The notes: a model not told the origin generated them from the sequence alone. A DNA stretch of 64,000 nucleotides from Alteromonas stellipolaris (GCF_001562115.1 NZ_CP013927.1:186001-250000), one strand, 5' to 3'. Shown: positions 44,808-54,128, counted from the first letter of the stretch. Made by a program: numbers and translations.

Positions 44808-45731
44808 ATGAGTTCAGCAGAGATGTATAATGGTTTAAAGGTATTGTCCAGTTACCACCGTAAAGGTGGTGTAGGAAAAACCTTCTTAGCTTCCACGATT
44901 GCTTACCTACTTGCTACTGGTGGGCCTGATGGAACAGGAAAAAAGCGTCGGGTTCTTGTTTTAGACTATGATTCTCAGCAGGACTCTTCAAAAGCATTTC
45001 TTCAAATGGATGCTATACCAGGCGACGATGAATACGCCGCGCCAACTCACCCTGATTATAAAGAGATTAATGATCCTGATTGGCCTGGTCGCAATACCAG
45101 CACGGATATTCTTTTCGATTCACCGGTATATGAATACCCAACCGCTTTTGAAGGCATTAAGGTTCTACCGTCAGAAGGCAATGTCGATAGAGTGCTTGCA
45201 CTGACACCACAGTCTGAAAGACTCGTATCAACAATTACATCTCATATGAAAGACTGGTTCTCTATCCCAGACTTAGCAGAAGATTACGACATCATTATTG
45301 TTGATAATCCGCCAAGTAAGTCTCCAGTTTCTGCCGGACTATTGGGTGCGGCGACACACGTAATCATACCGACTGAGCCTGAATATGATTCGATTGACGG
45401 TGTACCGATGCTTTTAAATCGAATAGACAGAATTAATGAAGACAGAACTGACAACCCATTAGAAGTGCTAGGCGTTATACCTAATAAAGTGCAAAGCAAG
45501 TCTAAGCTAACTCAAAAAGATAGAATAGCGCTTTCGAAGCTCTACGATAAGAATGGACCAACCGCAGCATACATGAGTCAGTTTTGGTTAACGCAGCGCA
45601 ACTGCTATCGAGTCATGGAGCGGCCATCAGTGGATGAGTCGCATTTTAATTACGTGCATAACCATTATGCGATAGATGAAATGACTAAGCTGTATCAGCT
45701 GGTTGAGAATAAAATCTGGGGAGGAAAATAA
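44808..45731 (+). CDS. parA: Plasmid partition ATPase ParA
   Basis: 307 residues; GAGGAA precedes the ATG. Deviant Walker A motif RKGGVGKTF (KGGVGKT at about 19-25), Walker A' around VLVLDYDSQQDSS and Walker B IIIVDNPPS. No N-terminal helix-turn-helix is obvious before the Walker motif, so it resembles the short ParA type. Followed directly by parB; ParA moves plasmid copies together with ParB bound at the centromere. Confidence 0.88.
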   Translation: MSSAEMYNGLKVLSSYHRKGGVGKTFLASTIAYLLATGGPDGTGKKRRVLVLDYDSQQDSSKAFLQMDAIPGDDEYAAPTHPDYKEINDPDWPGRNTSTDILFDSPVYEYPTAFEGIKVLPSEGNVDRVLALTPQSERLVSTITSHMKDWFSIPDLAEDYDIIIVDNPPSKSPVSAGLLGAATHVIIPTEPEYDSIDGVPMLLNRIDRINEDRTDNPLEVLGVIPNKVQSKSKLTQKDRIALSKLYDKNGPTAAYMSQFWLTQRNCYRVMERPSVDESHFNYVHNHYAIDEMTKLYQLVENKIWGGK

Positions 45732-45732
45732 T

Positions 45733-46908
45733 ATGGTCAAGCCAAGACAGCGGCGTGTTAAAACATCTAACCCGCAGGATGATTTAATCTCTGAATTTTC
45801 AGAAGGGCATGGTGTGTCACAACGTTCACGTGAAAAACTTGATGCATTGAAAGAACGTGATAAATCCAAAGAGAGCGATGTCCATGACCAACCGCTTTTC
45901 AGTACATCATTTGAAGTTGACCGTATACTGTTAAATTACATTCAGCCACAAGCCGATAATCCACGCTATTTGCCAGTATCCATTCCGCCAACCCAGAATG
46001 CAGAAGACATTGCTGCACTGGCAGATTGTGTGGTTTGTGAAAAAGGGATATTAGAAAACCGACTTCCAAAAGACCATGCACGGCATGCTGACGTCGAAAA
46101 AGAAATTTTAGCTATCAAAGAGCTGGCCGAAACACTTCGCCACAACGACCTGATACATTTGATAACCGTTTGGCGCGCTAACATGTCAAATTATCCAATA
46201 GTCGCTGGCCATAGAAGGTATTACGCCATTCGCTTCCTCTATGGCGGGATGGTCAAAATCAAAGTTAAAATTTATCTCAAGAAGCCAGAAAATGTTCATA
46301 TCTTAAGGCACGTTGAAAACTTCTCAAGAGCCGCTTTGTCTCCTCCAGATGCTCTAAAAAGCTATATGGGTGCCATCAATGAGCTGCGTTCGCATTTGGG
46401 TGAGGAATATGAGAAGAATAAATTTCAACTAACCTGTTCTCATTTAGGGCTCTCTAAGTCAAAGTATTATCGCTATGAGAAATTAGTGAAATACGAAGCT
46501 TCAGTTATGCCGCTCTTAGTAGAAGGTTACGTTACACAGCTCAAAGATTTTCCAGATGAAATATCTAAAGCAGAAAATAAGGGTGGGCAAGAAGCCGTTC
46601 ATCAATACTTGAAGGCAATCCTTGATGCTAAAGAATATATGCCATTTTCTGAAATAGGTCAGCGAAACGTTGAACCGGAATCTTCTGAGTCAGAAATTCA
46701 GAAGGCACCTAAAGGTAGGGGCAGGGCAAAGAAATTTATTAGCTTTCCAAAAGTTGAAGTCACTCAAAGTAGTGCTATTAAGCGATTGCTATCTGAAGAT
46801 GTCACTAAGCTTGATTTGGGGATTGAATGGGATAGCCTTGATCTTGATGATACAAAGCAGTTAGAAGACGTGTTGAAGACTATACTTAAAAAGCTTTCAG
46901 ACGCGTAA
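45733..46908 (+). CDS. parB: Centromere-binding protein ParB
   Basis: 391 residues from the ATG at 45733, preceded by GGGGAGGAAAATAAT; a longer frame begins inside parA. The ParB/Srx motif is present as YPIVAGHRRYYAIRFL near 158-174, and a helix-turn-helix follows (QLTCSHLGLSKSKYYRYEKL, about 234-253). The C-terminus is a separate dimerisation-like part. Probably binds TTCCCACGTGGGAA. Confidence 0.85.
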   Translation: MVKPRQRRVKTSNPQDDLISEFSEGHGVSQRSREKLDALKERDKSKESDVHDQPLFSTSFEVDRILLNYIQPQADNPRYLPVSIPPTQNAEDIAALADCVVCEKGILENRLPKDHARHADVEKEILAIKELAETLRHNDLIHLITVWRANMSNYPIVAGHRRYYAIRFLYGGMVKIKVKIYLKKPENVHILRHVENFSRAALSPPDALKSYMGAINELRSHLGEEYEKNKFQLTCSHLGLSKSKYYRYEKLVKYEASVMPLLVEGYVTQLKDFPDEISKAENKGGQEAVHQYLKAILDAKEYMPFSEIGQRNVEPESSESEIQKAPKGRGRAKKFISFPKVEVTQSSAIKRLLSEDVTKLDLGIEWDSLDLDDTKQLEDVLKTILKKLSDA

Positions 46909-46929
46909 ACTTTCGATTGATGGTATTCA

Positions 46930-46964
46930 AGTCGCTTAGCATTCATTTGTTAAGCGGCTTTTTT
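46930..46964 (+). terminator. Terminator of parAB
   Basis: AGTCGCTTA and TAAGCGGCT form a nine-base-pair stem (one G-T pair) with a run of six T after it. Confidence 0.8.
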
Positions 46965-47004
46965 GTAGGTGCAGGTAACTAAAAACATGAATAAACCACC
47001 TTTT

Positions 47005-47018
47005 TTCCCACGTGGGAA
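47005..47018. promoter_or_regulatory. parS-like palindrome 3, with GATTCGATCC box nearby
   Basis: TTCCCACGTGGGAA, identical to the other two, downstream of parB. A half-site TTCCCAC at about 47094 and GATTCGATCC at 47111-47120 follow. The stretch 46965-47285 contains no gene and should carry the promoter of the PRTRC operon. Confidence 0.65.
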
Positions 47019-47285
47019 TGTTTTAGCTAAACGTGCTTTAGGTCACGTATATAAAGGGCTGCATTAAAATTTATTTATTAAAAAAATACCTCGATTCCCA
47101 CCATTTTATAGATTCGATCCGATAATACTCTAGTCTCACCAATAAGAAATTTCGCTATAGAACTTGCTCTATCGTTCCAGTTCTATGGTTTTTTAGGGCA
47201 AATGGAAAAGGGGGGCGGCGTTAATTTGCGATGTTATCCAGTTAGTACACGTTCGGCCTACTAACTCGAATAACTCGGAGTCTTT

Positions 47286-49025
47286 ATGCAAGTTCAAACC
47301 AAGCCAACATTCCATGATTTCACTAACTCACCTGTAGATTTTAATATTATCGAGGATGGTGATGTTGTAATAGTGACACCTGATAAGTTAGTACCATTCA
47401 AACATTCAAATGCTAGGAAAAGAAAACGCAATTCCCAAAAGGAAAACGAAATACTGGCTTCAATGAAGCGCGAGGGAATTCGTGACCCACTGAAAATTTG
47501 GATTGAAACATCAGTACCTTCATTGCAAATCCTTGGTGGGTTTGGTCGTTGGGAAAAAGCGCAAAAGCTTGGTATTCCTTGTCCTTGTAAAATTCATATT
47601 TGCAGTGAAGCAGATGCCACTAGATTGCATTTGGTCGATAATACTCAACGTGAAGATTTATCATTCATCGATGAAGCTGATGCGGCAAAAAGTCTTTATA
47701 CGATAAAGGGCGGAGATTTTGAAGCCACCCGTATTGAACTGGCCTGGACTCCAACCAAGCTTAGAGAGCGCTTAGAAATCGCCAAATGCACCAGAGTAGT
47801 AAAAGACTTTGTTGAAGCTGGTCGTTTAGAGTTAGGACACGCCATTCTGTTAGCGCCTTATAAACAGGCTACACAGGACAAGCAAGCGCAAGATATTGTG
47901 AATTCAAATATCTCTGTTAAGCAGCTAAAAGAGATCCTTGGCAAAGTGCAAATTCCACTTAGCACGGCGAAATTTAATACCTCAGATTGTGCAGCCTGTG
48001 AATTCAATACAAAAGACCAATTAAACCTTTTCGATAACTTAGGTGAAGAACAGAAGTGTCGTAAGGCTGCTTGTTTTAGAGAAAAAACTAAATCCTTCCT
48101 TGAATCAGTTCGTGTTGATGCCGAAAGCCGATACGGCAAGGTCATTTTCCTATCTCAAACTGATAGAAAACAAGCAACTTTATTGAAGCCCGAAGCCGTA
48201 GGTATCGAACAATTTGAATCAGGTTGTTCTAGCTGTGAAAGTAATATGACCATTATGTCCGATGTAGAGGGGCATGAGGGTAAAATTTCAATTAACCAGT
48301 GCATCGATAAGGAATGTTACACAAAGCTTACCAAGGGGGTTACAGGCGCTAAAAAAGACAGTGCCGATACAACCGCAAAATCGCCAGTAGGGCAGGGGAG
48401 CGCAACAGCAGCTAAGGCTAGGGACGCTAACCCTGTTTTGAAAGGCTTCAAACCTTCCGAAAAACTAAGTGACCATAACAAAGTAACACTGCGTAGCGCA
48501 GCCGCAGATTTATTTAATAAAGATCAAGATATGTATATCAAAATGCAAACCGCATCATTGGTTCAAACATCAGGTATCAAGGTTGATGGAAATATTATTC
48601 ATGGGTTTGATGATGCAGTTAAACATTGTTTATCGCTAGACCGTGAAGCCCTCGCAAAATTGTCTTCGCAAGCTTATGCACATCTGATCGCCAAAACGAG
48701 TCAGGCCAATTCACGTTCAATGATACCGATTATGATTAATGCGTTAAAACAAGCTGGTGGGGAGGGTGAGCAAGCAGCGCGTAAAGCGTGGGTAATGAAT
48801 GAAGAAACACTGAAAATGTACCCCTCACGTGAACTACTTAATATTTGCGAGAAAAGCGGTATTAAAGAGAAAGTCGAAGCGACCAACAAAAAATGGAGTG
48901 ATATCAGAAAGCTTAAAGTGAACGACCTAATTACATTGATGGTTAAGACGCAGCCAGCCAGTCCTTTATTTGCGCCAGATGATTACTTGTCACACGTTGC
49001 ACCTATCAAAACAGGAGATAAATAA
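47286..49025 (+). CDS. PRTRC system ParB family protein
   Basis: 579 residues; GGAG precedes the ATG. The ParB-like N-terminal domain has the pattern REGIRDPLKIW, then ILGGFGRWEKAQKLG, then HLVDNTQREDLSFIDEADAA. A middle region carries Cys pairs (CAACEF, CRKAACF, CSSCESN, CIDKECY) that look like a metal site, as in the PRTRC ParB group. It heads an operon with E, C, F, B and ThiF proteins of the PRTRC (ParB-Related, ThiF-Related Cassette) system, which is mostly found on plasmids and whose role is unknown. The stop overlaps the next start (TAATG). Confidence 0.85.
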   Translation: MQVQTKPTFHDFTNSPVDFNIIEDGDVVIVTPDKLVPFKHSNARKRKRNSQKENEILASMKREGIRDPLKIWIETSVPSLQILGGFGRWEKAQKLGIPCPCKIHICSEADATRLHLVDNTQREDLSFIDEADAAKSLYTIKGGDFEATRIELAWTPTKLRERLEIAKCTRVVKDFVEAGRLELGHAILLAPYKQATQDKQAQDIVNSNISVKQLKEILGKVQIPLSTAKFNTSDCAACEFNTKDQLNLFDNLGEEQKCRKAACFREKTKSFLESVRVDAESRYGKVIFLSQTDRKQATLLKPEAVGIEQFESGCSSCESNMTIMSDVEGHEGKISINQCIDKECYTKLTKGVTGAKKDSADTTAKSPVGQGSATAAKARDANPVLKGFKPSEKLSDHNKVTLRSAAADLFNKDQDMYIKMQTASLVQTSGIKVDGNIIHGFDDAVKHCLSLDREALAKLSSQAYAHLIAKTSQANSRSMIPIMINALKQAGGEGEQAARKAWVMNEETLKMYPSRELLNICEKSGIKEKVEATNKKWSDIRKLKVNDLITLMVKTQPASPLFAPDDYLSHVAPIKTGDK

Positions 49026-49429
49026 TGTTAGCGCAACTAATAGATATTGTTGATAAAGAATTTACTCGGCTGAACTTAACTATTCAAAAAGTCCAAGGCG
49101 GCCGCTTTGCGGTCGTTTTGCAAGGTACGCCTAACGATGTGGCTAACAGCCAATTAGCCACCACTTTACAAAACAACCTCTGTGTTGAAGGAACAAAGCT
49201 CGATTTAGAGTTAGATTTACCAAAGCATTTAGCGCAGTACTCAGAGGCGCTTTCATTAGCCTTAACGTCTAATGCTGCGACAAGTATTAAAGCCTTAGCC
49301 ACCAAAGGGGAGCAAGAGCAGTCTACAGACACCCCCACAGAAACAAACGACCAAGCAAATGTCAGCAACGATGATGGTGTGGTAACAGAGACAAAAGATA
49401 TTAGTGAGTTGGCAGGAGAGTGGGAATGA
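49025..49429 (+). CDS. PRTRC system protein E
   Basis: 134 residues, starting in the TAATG overlap with the ParB-like gene. The N-terminal half (about 1-85) is a folded domain with FAVVLQGTP and LELDLPKHLAQYSEAL; the rest is a Ser/Thr/Asp-rich tail. Assigned by size and its place between the ParB-like and C proteins; sequence match to the family is from memory and less certain. Confidence 0.6.
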   Translation: MLAQLIDIVDKEFTRLNLTIQKVQGGRFAVVLQGTPNDVANSQLATTLQNNLCVEGTKLDLELDLPKHLAQYSEALSLALTSNAATSIKALATKGEQEQSTDTPTETNDQANVSNDDGVVTETKDISELAGEWE

Positions 49430-49644
49430 TTATTTCATCAACAACGTTAACGCGCGTCTATGACATACGGGGTACGAAGTTAACGTGCCCAATGCAAAAT
49501 GCCAGCTTAGAAGAATCTGTCCGAGCACTTTCACAGACCAATCCCTTATTCAGACACACAAAGTTGTATGAGGAAGATGGTGTGGTTTCGGGAACTGAAC
49601 TCGTATTTAAGTTGCAACTACCGCCACCAAAGTCGAAAGGCTAA
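49426..49644 (+). CDS. PRTRC system protein C
   Basis: 72 residues from the ATG at 49426, which overlaps the previous stop (ATGA) and has GGAGAG before it. Family pattern: short protein starting with an RVYDIRGTKL strand, then helical SLEESVRALSQTNPLF, then HTKLYEEDG and a final beta strand. Size and order match PRTRC protein C. Confidence 0.7.
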   Translation: MIISSTTLTRVYDIRGTKLTCPMQNASLEESVRALSQTNPLFRHTKLYEEDGVVSGTELVFKLQLPPPKSKG

Positions 49645-49646
49645 AT

Positions 49647-49829
49647 ATGAAGGGTGATAAAGAGGTATTGGGGGAGTTATTAGACTCCCTCGAAAAGAAA
49701 CTGGCCGTTGAAAATCAAAAGCAAGGTGAAACATGGAACAAGGTTATTTCAGGGATACCAAAAAAAGCGCGCATCTGTTTACCCAACAAGGGAACGAAAC
49801 TCAGCGCAGATTTGCCGCCCCTACTTTAG
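49647..49829 (+). CDS. Small protein overlapping the PRTRC F gene
   Basis: 60 residues, starting two bases after the C stop with GAAAGG upstream. It overlaps the first 97 bases of the F gene in a different frame; the F gene also has its own ribosome site (AGGTG before ATG 49733). Both frames look usable, so this is a candidate overlapping gene, though it could be non-coding readthrough. Confidence 0.4.
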   Translation: MKGDKEVLGELLDSLEKKLAVENQKQGETWNKVISGIPKKARICLPNKGTKLSADLPPLL

Positions 49830-50998
49830 TCAATCCGCTCACCTTCAAATACCGTATGGCTGGTGCGAATGTACCAAGTTCACGCAAGATTCAAAAAATC
49901 CACAAAGTCACAGCGGTTAGAACCGTTAACATGCATGCCTTTCATACTTTCAAAAGGGCGATTTCTACCGCGCAGCAACTTGGTGCAGACATTAATTTCT
50001 GCAAACGCCAAGTTAGAGCGTTTACGAAGGCTGTGAATGCAGACACCCGTTTTAAATTTGCTGAAATTGACGCGTTTATTCAGCAAAAGATTGAGACAGA
50101 TTACGATGCCTTTATTGAAAGCTTTTATGCGCAAAATCCTTACTTCGCCACTGTAAAAAATCAAAACGCATTGTTGAGCCTAAGCGTGGAGGGCGGGATA
50201 TCAAAATTGGATTCGACAGGGATAGATACCGCACTATTGAGTCTCGAAAGTCTACCGGATTGTATTGCTGGGGCGGTAATGAGCATGTTGTTGTTCATCT
50301 CACGCTCTACAAACTTGCGATTAATGGACTTTGATGTTCAGTGTGGTTGGGTGTTTGAGTTTTATGAAACGGAAGGTTTACGTGGCCATGAAGCTAATGA
50401 GTTAAGCGAATGGTTTAAAGATGAGTGGGCAGGCGACAACGAACACTTAACCGCTATAGAGTTAGAGATTCCAGAACACCTAAAAGACACCTATATTCTC
50501 TTTAGACAAACCTACACCGAATTTATAGACGAACTATCGGATGTCTCTCAGCTTGCAGTCATTTTAAGTGATTATGTTGATGCCAAGGCAATCTATGAAA
50601 AAGCTGACAACCAATTAGGTTTGGCGGTGAATGATCCTTATGAATTAGCCCTTTTGTTGCTCTCCCTCGATACACATGTACGTTCTGAATATAAGGAAAT
50701 CATTGATTGGCTTGAAATCAGCAGCGATATGTTGATGCGAATGAATTTAGATGAATATTCTACATCATCGTTAGATTGTGAACATGGCGCGTTATTAGGC
50801 AGTGAGATGGTTGCATTAAATTACGATACGCAAACTGAACACTTATTTGATGATATTTTTCAAGATGAAATGAATTCAGGTTCTTATGGTTGCACTATCG
50901 ATTGGACTTCACTTGATAATAGAACCGCCGTGCTTTCAATGTTTCCTTACATCAGCATTTATCTGGCGTTGCCAGAACGATTAAAAAACCGATTTTAA
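49733..50998 (+). CDS. PRTRC system protein F
   Basis: 421 residues; AGGTG lies five bases upstream. No catalytic motif recognised. A conserved-looking middle (SLESLPDCIAGAVMSMLLFI, about 170-190) and acidic helical C-terminal half are present. Position between C and B, and length, fit PRTRC protein F. Confidence 0.6.
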   Translation: MEQGYFRDTKKSAHLFTQQGNETQRRFAAPTLVNPLTFKYRMAGANVPSSRKIQKIHKVTAVRTVNMHAFHTFKRAISTAQQLGADINFCKRQVRAFTKAVNADTRFKFAEIDAFIQQKIETDYDAFIESFYAQNPYFATVKNQNALLSLSVEGGISKLDSTGIDTALLSLESLPDCIAGAVMSMLLFISRSTNLRLMDFDVQCGWVFEFYETEGLRGHEANELSEWFKDEWAGDNEHLTAIELEIPEHLKDTYILFRQTYTEFIDELSDVSQLAVILSDYVDAKAIYEKADNQLGLAVNDPYELALLLLSLDTHVRSEYKEIIDWLEISSDMLMRMNLDEYSTSSLDCEHGALLGSEMVALNYDTQTEHLFDDIFQDEMNSGSYGCTIDWTSLDNRTAVLSMFPYISIYLALPERLKNRF

Positions 50999-51009
50999 GG
51001 ATAATTCAC

Positions 51010-51768
51010 ATGCTTAGTACCGCGGTATCCAAATATGAACTAGAGACAAGATCACGAACTAACAGTATCCAATCGAAAGTTGCTTTAGTACTTCATTCGG
51101 TGGCTACGAGCAATAAAAAGCAACAGGTCATTACAATGCACAACATTGATGATAATCAACTGAGCAAAGGCAAAGTGATTAACTCTAAACAGGTTACGCG
51201 AATGGTAAGTGGTAAAGGTGGCTATTTCGACCGCGCTCAAAGCGCCAAACCGTTGTGTTCAAGCCTGATTGACGAAAGAGTGATAGCCGAAAATGATAAC
51301 GATGTCGTGTTTTACACCCCACCTTCTAAGCGCACTTTATGGTACTCAACGACTAAAAACACAAACTTTTCTATCTTGAGTCCAGGATTGTTCTTTCACT
51401 TTAAGAAAAGCACGAAATCAATACGGGTATTTTGCTATCTCAATAGAAAGAAACCAAAACTAGATACGATGCTTTATCTCCCCCCAATGCTAAACATTGA
51501 TCGTAAAGGCTCACTCTGTACAGGCACTATGCGATTACCCAAAACTTGGTCAAATGCTGGAATTGATTTAATTATTTCTAATTTCTTTGATAGCCGCTTC
51601 ACCCACTCCAACATGAAGACCGCTAGTGGGATACCTACAATCTACACTGACGATGAAGCAAACATGGCCTACATGGCAGCATTAGAAGAATCTGAAAGAA
51701 AAATGAAGGCGGGTGAACTTGTCGAATTTAAAACAATAGCCGCATATTTGGAGAATGCAGATGATTAA
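51010..51768 (+). CDS. PRTRC system protein B
   Basis: 252 residues; AAGGA lies upstream. Features recalled for the family: VVFYTPPSKRTLWYS near 100, the LSPGLFFHFKK segment and GSLCTGTMRLP near 175. It overlaps the ThiF gene by 14 bases, as expected for the B-ThiF pair. Confidence 0.7.
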   Translation: MLSTAVSKYELETRSRTNSIQSKVALVLHSVATSNKKQQVITMHNIDDNQLSKGKVINSKQVTRMVSGKGGYFDRAQSAKPLCSSLIDERVIAENDNDVVFYTPPSKRTLWYSTTKNTNFSILSPGLFFHFKKSTKSIRVFCYLNRKKPKLDTMLYLPPMLNIDRKGSLCTGTMRLPKTWSNAGIDLIISNFFDSRFTHSNMKTASGIPTIYTDDEANMAYMAALEESERKMKAGELVEFKTIAAYLENADD

Positions 51769-52516
51769 AGCACCTATGGCACTAATGAACGATGATATTT
51801 CTATTACAGTGATAGGCGTTGGTGGCACAGGTAGCTATCTGGCCACTATGCTAGGTCAAATGGCCTTTAGCCTAAACAACCTAACAGAGGGGGCTAAAAC
51901 TATCACACTTCATTTCTATGACGATGATAAGGTAAGTGAGGCAAATGTCGGGCGCTCTAATTTCTATCCTTGTGATATCGGTTTACCAAAGGCAGAAGTC
52001 ATTGCAGAACGGTTACGTAACGGACTTGGTGTTGATGTGTACGCCCACAACCACCGTTTAGAAAAAGCTGTAAGGACTGATATTTTAATCACTTGTGTAG
52101 ACAGTGGTAAAACCCGACATAAATTCGGCAAAGACACTGAAATGCAGCGCTCAGATGCACTTTGGGTCGATGTTGGTAATGGCGCTCACGATGGGCAAGT
52201 CACTATAGGTCATTTATGCAATCCTTTAAGTGGAGCAAAGTATCCGAATGTCTTTGACTTGTTTGGCGATACGTTGCTGATAGCCGATGATGACGATATG
52301 CCTAGCTGTAGTCTTGAAGAATCCCTTACCCGACAAGATATGGGGGTGAACATACATGCAGCTTCACGTACCTTTAACGCTATTTGGCAATTGATCCGAT
52401 ACGGACAAGTCGGCTACAGCGTTGATTTCTTCAATTTCCGCGATACACAGGAAAATAAAGTCGTAGCAGAACCACAAGCATGGGCAACCTTTGGTTATCA
52501 AGCGGTACGAAACTAA
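51755..52516 (+). CDS. PRTRC system ThiF family protein
   Basis: 253 residues (start at 51755 or 51761; GGAG lies upstream of both). The Rossmann motif is VIGVGGTGSYLATMLG with GVGGTG at about 21-26, then the E1-type DDDKVSEANVGRSNFYPCDI and GLPKAEVIAERL. ThiF/E1-like enzymes adenylate a protein C-terminus or otherwise activate a carboxylate; the substrate here is unknown. The rest of a ubiquitin-like system is not recognised in the window. Confidence 0.82.
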   Translation: MQMIKAPMALMNDDISITVIGVGGTGSYLATMLGQMAFSLNNLTEGAKTITLHFYDDDKVSEANVGRSNFYPCDIGLPKAEVIAERLRNGLGVDVYAHNHRLEKAVRTDILITCVDSGKTRHKFGKDTEMQRSDALWVDVGNGAHDGQVTIGHLCNPLSGAKYPNVFDLFGDTLLIADDDDMPSCSLEESLTRQDMGVNIHAASRTFNAIWQLIRYGQVGYSVDFFNFRDTQENKVVAEPQAWATFGYQAVRN

Positions 52517-52622
52517 AAACATATACTCAACGTGCGCTATAAACATGGCGCACTTTAAGTAATTTTACTCTCCTGTAATAATATCCTCGTTACGTTCTCT
52601 CAACGTGACATTATCAGTAGTC

Positions 52623-52687
52623 GGAGCACTTTTGGTTGTGCTCCACTCTTTATCCCCCCAGTGTCGCTATCGCTAGCTGAGGGGGAT
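52623..52687. terminator. Two hairpins after the PRTRC operon
   Basis: GGAGCAC-GTGCTCC (52623-52644) is a seven-base-pair stem followed by a short T-rich stretch; ATCCCCC...GGGGGAT (52652-52687), extended by CAG/CTG, is a second hairpin. Likely end of the PRTRC transcript. Confidence 0.55.
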
Positions 52688-52778
52688 GATTCACATAAGA
52701 ATCAATGGAACGCTACCCCCCTTTTGTCCCACTCAAATCACGATAGACTCGCTCCACTCGCTTGAAATATTGGAATGA

Positions 52779-52964
52779 ATGATGGGGCCAACACCGAACG
52801 TTACTCTTGAAAGCTACTCGCCGACAGAAAAGAAAATCAACATTATCGTGTCAAAATTACCTTTTACGGTAATTGATGATGGAATTGTTTTACTTGAGAA
52901 CAACCAACTGCTTAACAATGCGAAAATCTATTCATCAGTGGTGGTGGGGGAGGGGGCAGATTGA
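52779..52964 (+). CDS. Small protein of unknown function
   Basis: 61 residues (or 60 from the second ATG), with a weak GGAA site upstream. Beta-rich pattern (INIIVSKLPFTVIDDGIVLL). No family. Converges with the lipoprotein gene that follows. Confidence 0.4.
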   Translation: MMGPTPNVTLESYSPTEKKINIIVSKLPFTVIDDGIVLLENNQLLNNAKIYSSVVVGEGAD

Positions 52965-52985
52965 TGCTCCAATCTGCTATTTTGC

Positions 52986-53414
52986 TTACTTTACGCTACT
53001 TGGGGGAACATTAATAAGGGTTCCCCGTTCACGATAAAATTTCAGTAAAAGCGTTGTTTCAAATTCTTCGCCATTTTCTTCATACTTCACCAACGTATCA
53101 TAACCGTCGGGGTAGCATTTCAATACCTCCACTGGTGGAGCGAACTTTCTATTTTGACGATATCGACCATATTTCGGATCATGGTCGATAATATATTGCC
53201 TATCAAAATGCTGGTCTTTACCCATACTGGTATATTTTCTGCCCTTGGCATCTACATACCCTTTTAAGCGCCGGTTGTCCTTATGTCGTTCAATGTCTTC
53301 ATAACAAACATAAGGGCGTTCAATAGCGCCCACCACTTCTACTTCTTTCCACGTAAATACGCTCGAAGCACAGCCCGTTAATGATAACGGTAATAACCAC
53401 AGTAATTTTTTCAT
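52986..53414 (-). CDS. Small lipoprotein of unknown function
   Basis: 142 residues from the ATG at 53414, chosen because AAGGAGG lies just upstream. Lipobox LTGC (Cys at about 15, sequence MKKLLWLLPLSLTGCASS). The rest is Tyr-, Arg- and Asp-rich. No family recognised. Confidence 0.6.
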   Translation of the reverse strand: MKKLLWLLPLSLTGCASSVFTWKEVEVVGAIERPYVCYEDIERHKDNRRLKGYVDAKGRKYTSMGKDQHFDRQYIIDHDPKYGRYRQNRKFAPPVEVLKCYPDGYDTLVKYEENGEEFETTLLLKFYRERGTLINVPPSSVK

Positions 53415-53540
53415 AATAATTTCCTCCTTGTCACAACATACAACGGCCAAGGGTGTTCACAACAAAGCGACGTTTATTTGTAATTTAAAATGAGGTGGTC
53501 ACTTTGCAAATACAGTTTATCAATTTAATAGGTAGCTATT

Positions 53541-53717
53541 GTGGCTTTCGATACATATTTACGTCAATTTGGTCTAACTCTCAAGAGCCTACATGAGTAC
53601 AGCGGACAATCTAAACAAACGTTGGGGAACTGGTACAAAAAGAAGCCGGAGTTAATCCAAGCGTTGGTTAAAGCATACAAGTACGATGAATTGTTAGAGC
53701 AAGCACGGTGTTTCTGA
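53541..53717 (+). CDS. Small HTH-like protein (58 residues)
   Basis: GTG start at 53541 with AGGT upstream; TGA at 53715-53717. Residues LKSLHEYSGQSKQTLGNWYK give a helix-turn-helix-like pattern seen in phage and plasmid regulators (sigma-like turn followed by QTLxNWYK). Its stop overlaps the next start by one base (TGATG), so the two genes are coupled. Confidence 0.55.
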   Translation: MAFDTYLRQFGLTLKSLHEYSGQSKQTLGNWYKKKPELIQALVKAYKYDELLEQARCF

Positions 53718-54112
53718 TGCGAAAGCCGTTAAGTGAACTACTGCACATTCACTATCCCAATAAAGCTAAAACAAACGAAGCCTTTTCCTTTCTCCAGGAT
53801 GGGGACTTTGTTGCGGGTGGTTGTGCGCTATATGCCATAGCCTTAAAGGCTCTTGAACCTGCTCTTGAGATTGTCATATTAAAAAGTGTATCTGGCCCCG
53901 AACATTGCATTTTAAAGTTTGGGGAGCACTACTATGACGCTGATGGTAAACAATCTTACCGTGAGATCATTAACAAACTTATGAGTGAGTTCAATTGCAC
54001 CATTGTGTCTAACGAAATAGTGGAAAGCATAAACATGGAAGCATGCGCAGAAATTGTCGATGTAGGTTGGGACGTTAGGCGCTTTACCGCGTTTATGAAT
54101 ATGACTATCTAA
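53717..54112 (+). CDS. Small protein with possible Cys-His-Asp arrangement
   Basis: 131 residues, start overlapping the HTH-like gene stop. Segments VAGGCALYAIALKAL (Cys, near 37), GPEHCILKFG (His, near 65) and YYDADGKQ (Asp, near 75) are spaced like the Cys-His-Asp points of papain-like or NlpC/P60-like folds. No hydrolase family is certain. Just left of the origin. Confidence 0.45.
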   Translation: MRKPLSELLHIHYPNKAKTNEAFSFLQDGDFVAGGCALYAIALKALEPALEIVILKSVSGPEHCILKFGEHYYDADGKQSYREIINKLMSEFNCTIVSNEIVESINMEACAEIVDVGWDVRRFTAFMNMTI

Positions 54113-54128
54113 AAACTTGTCCATTTAA

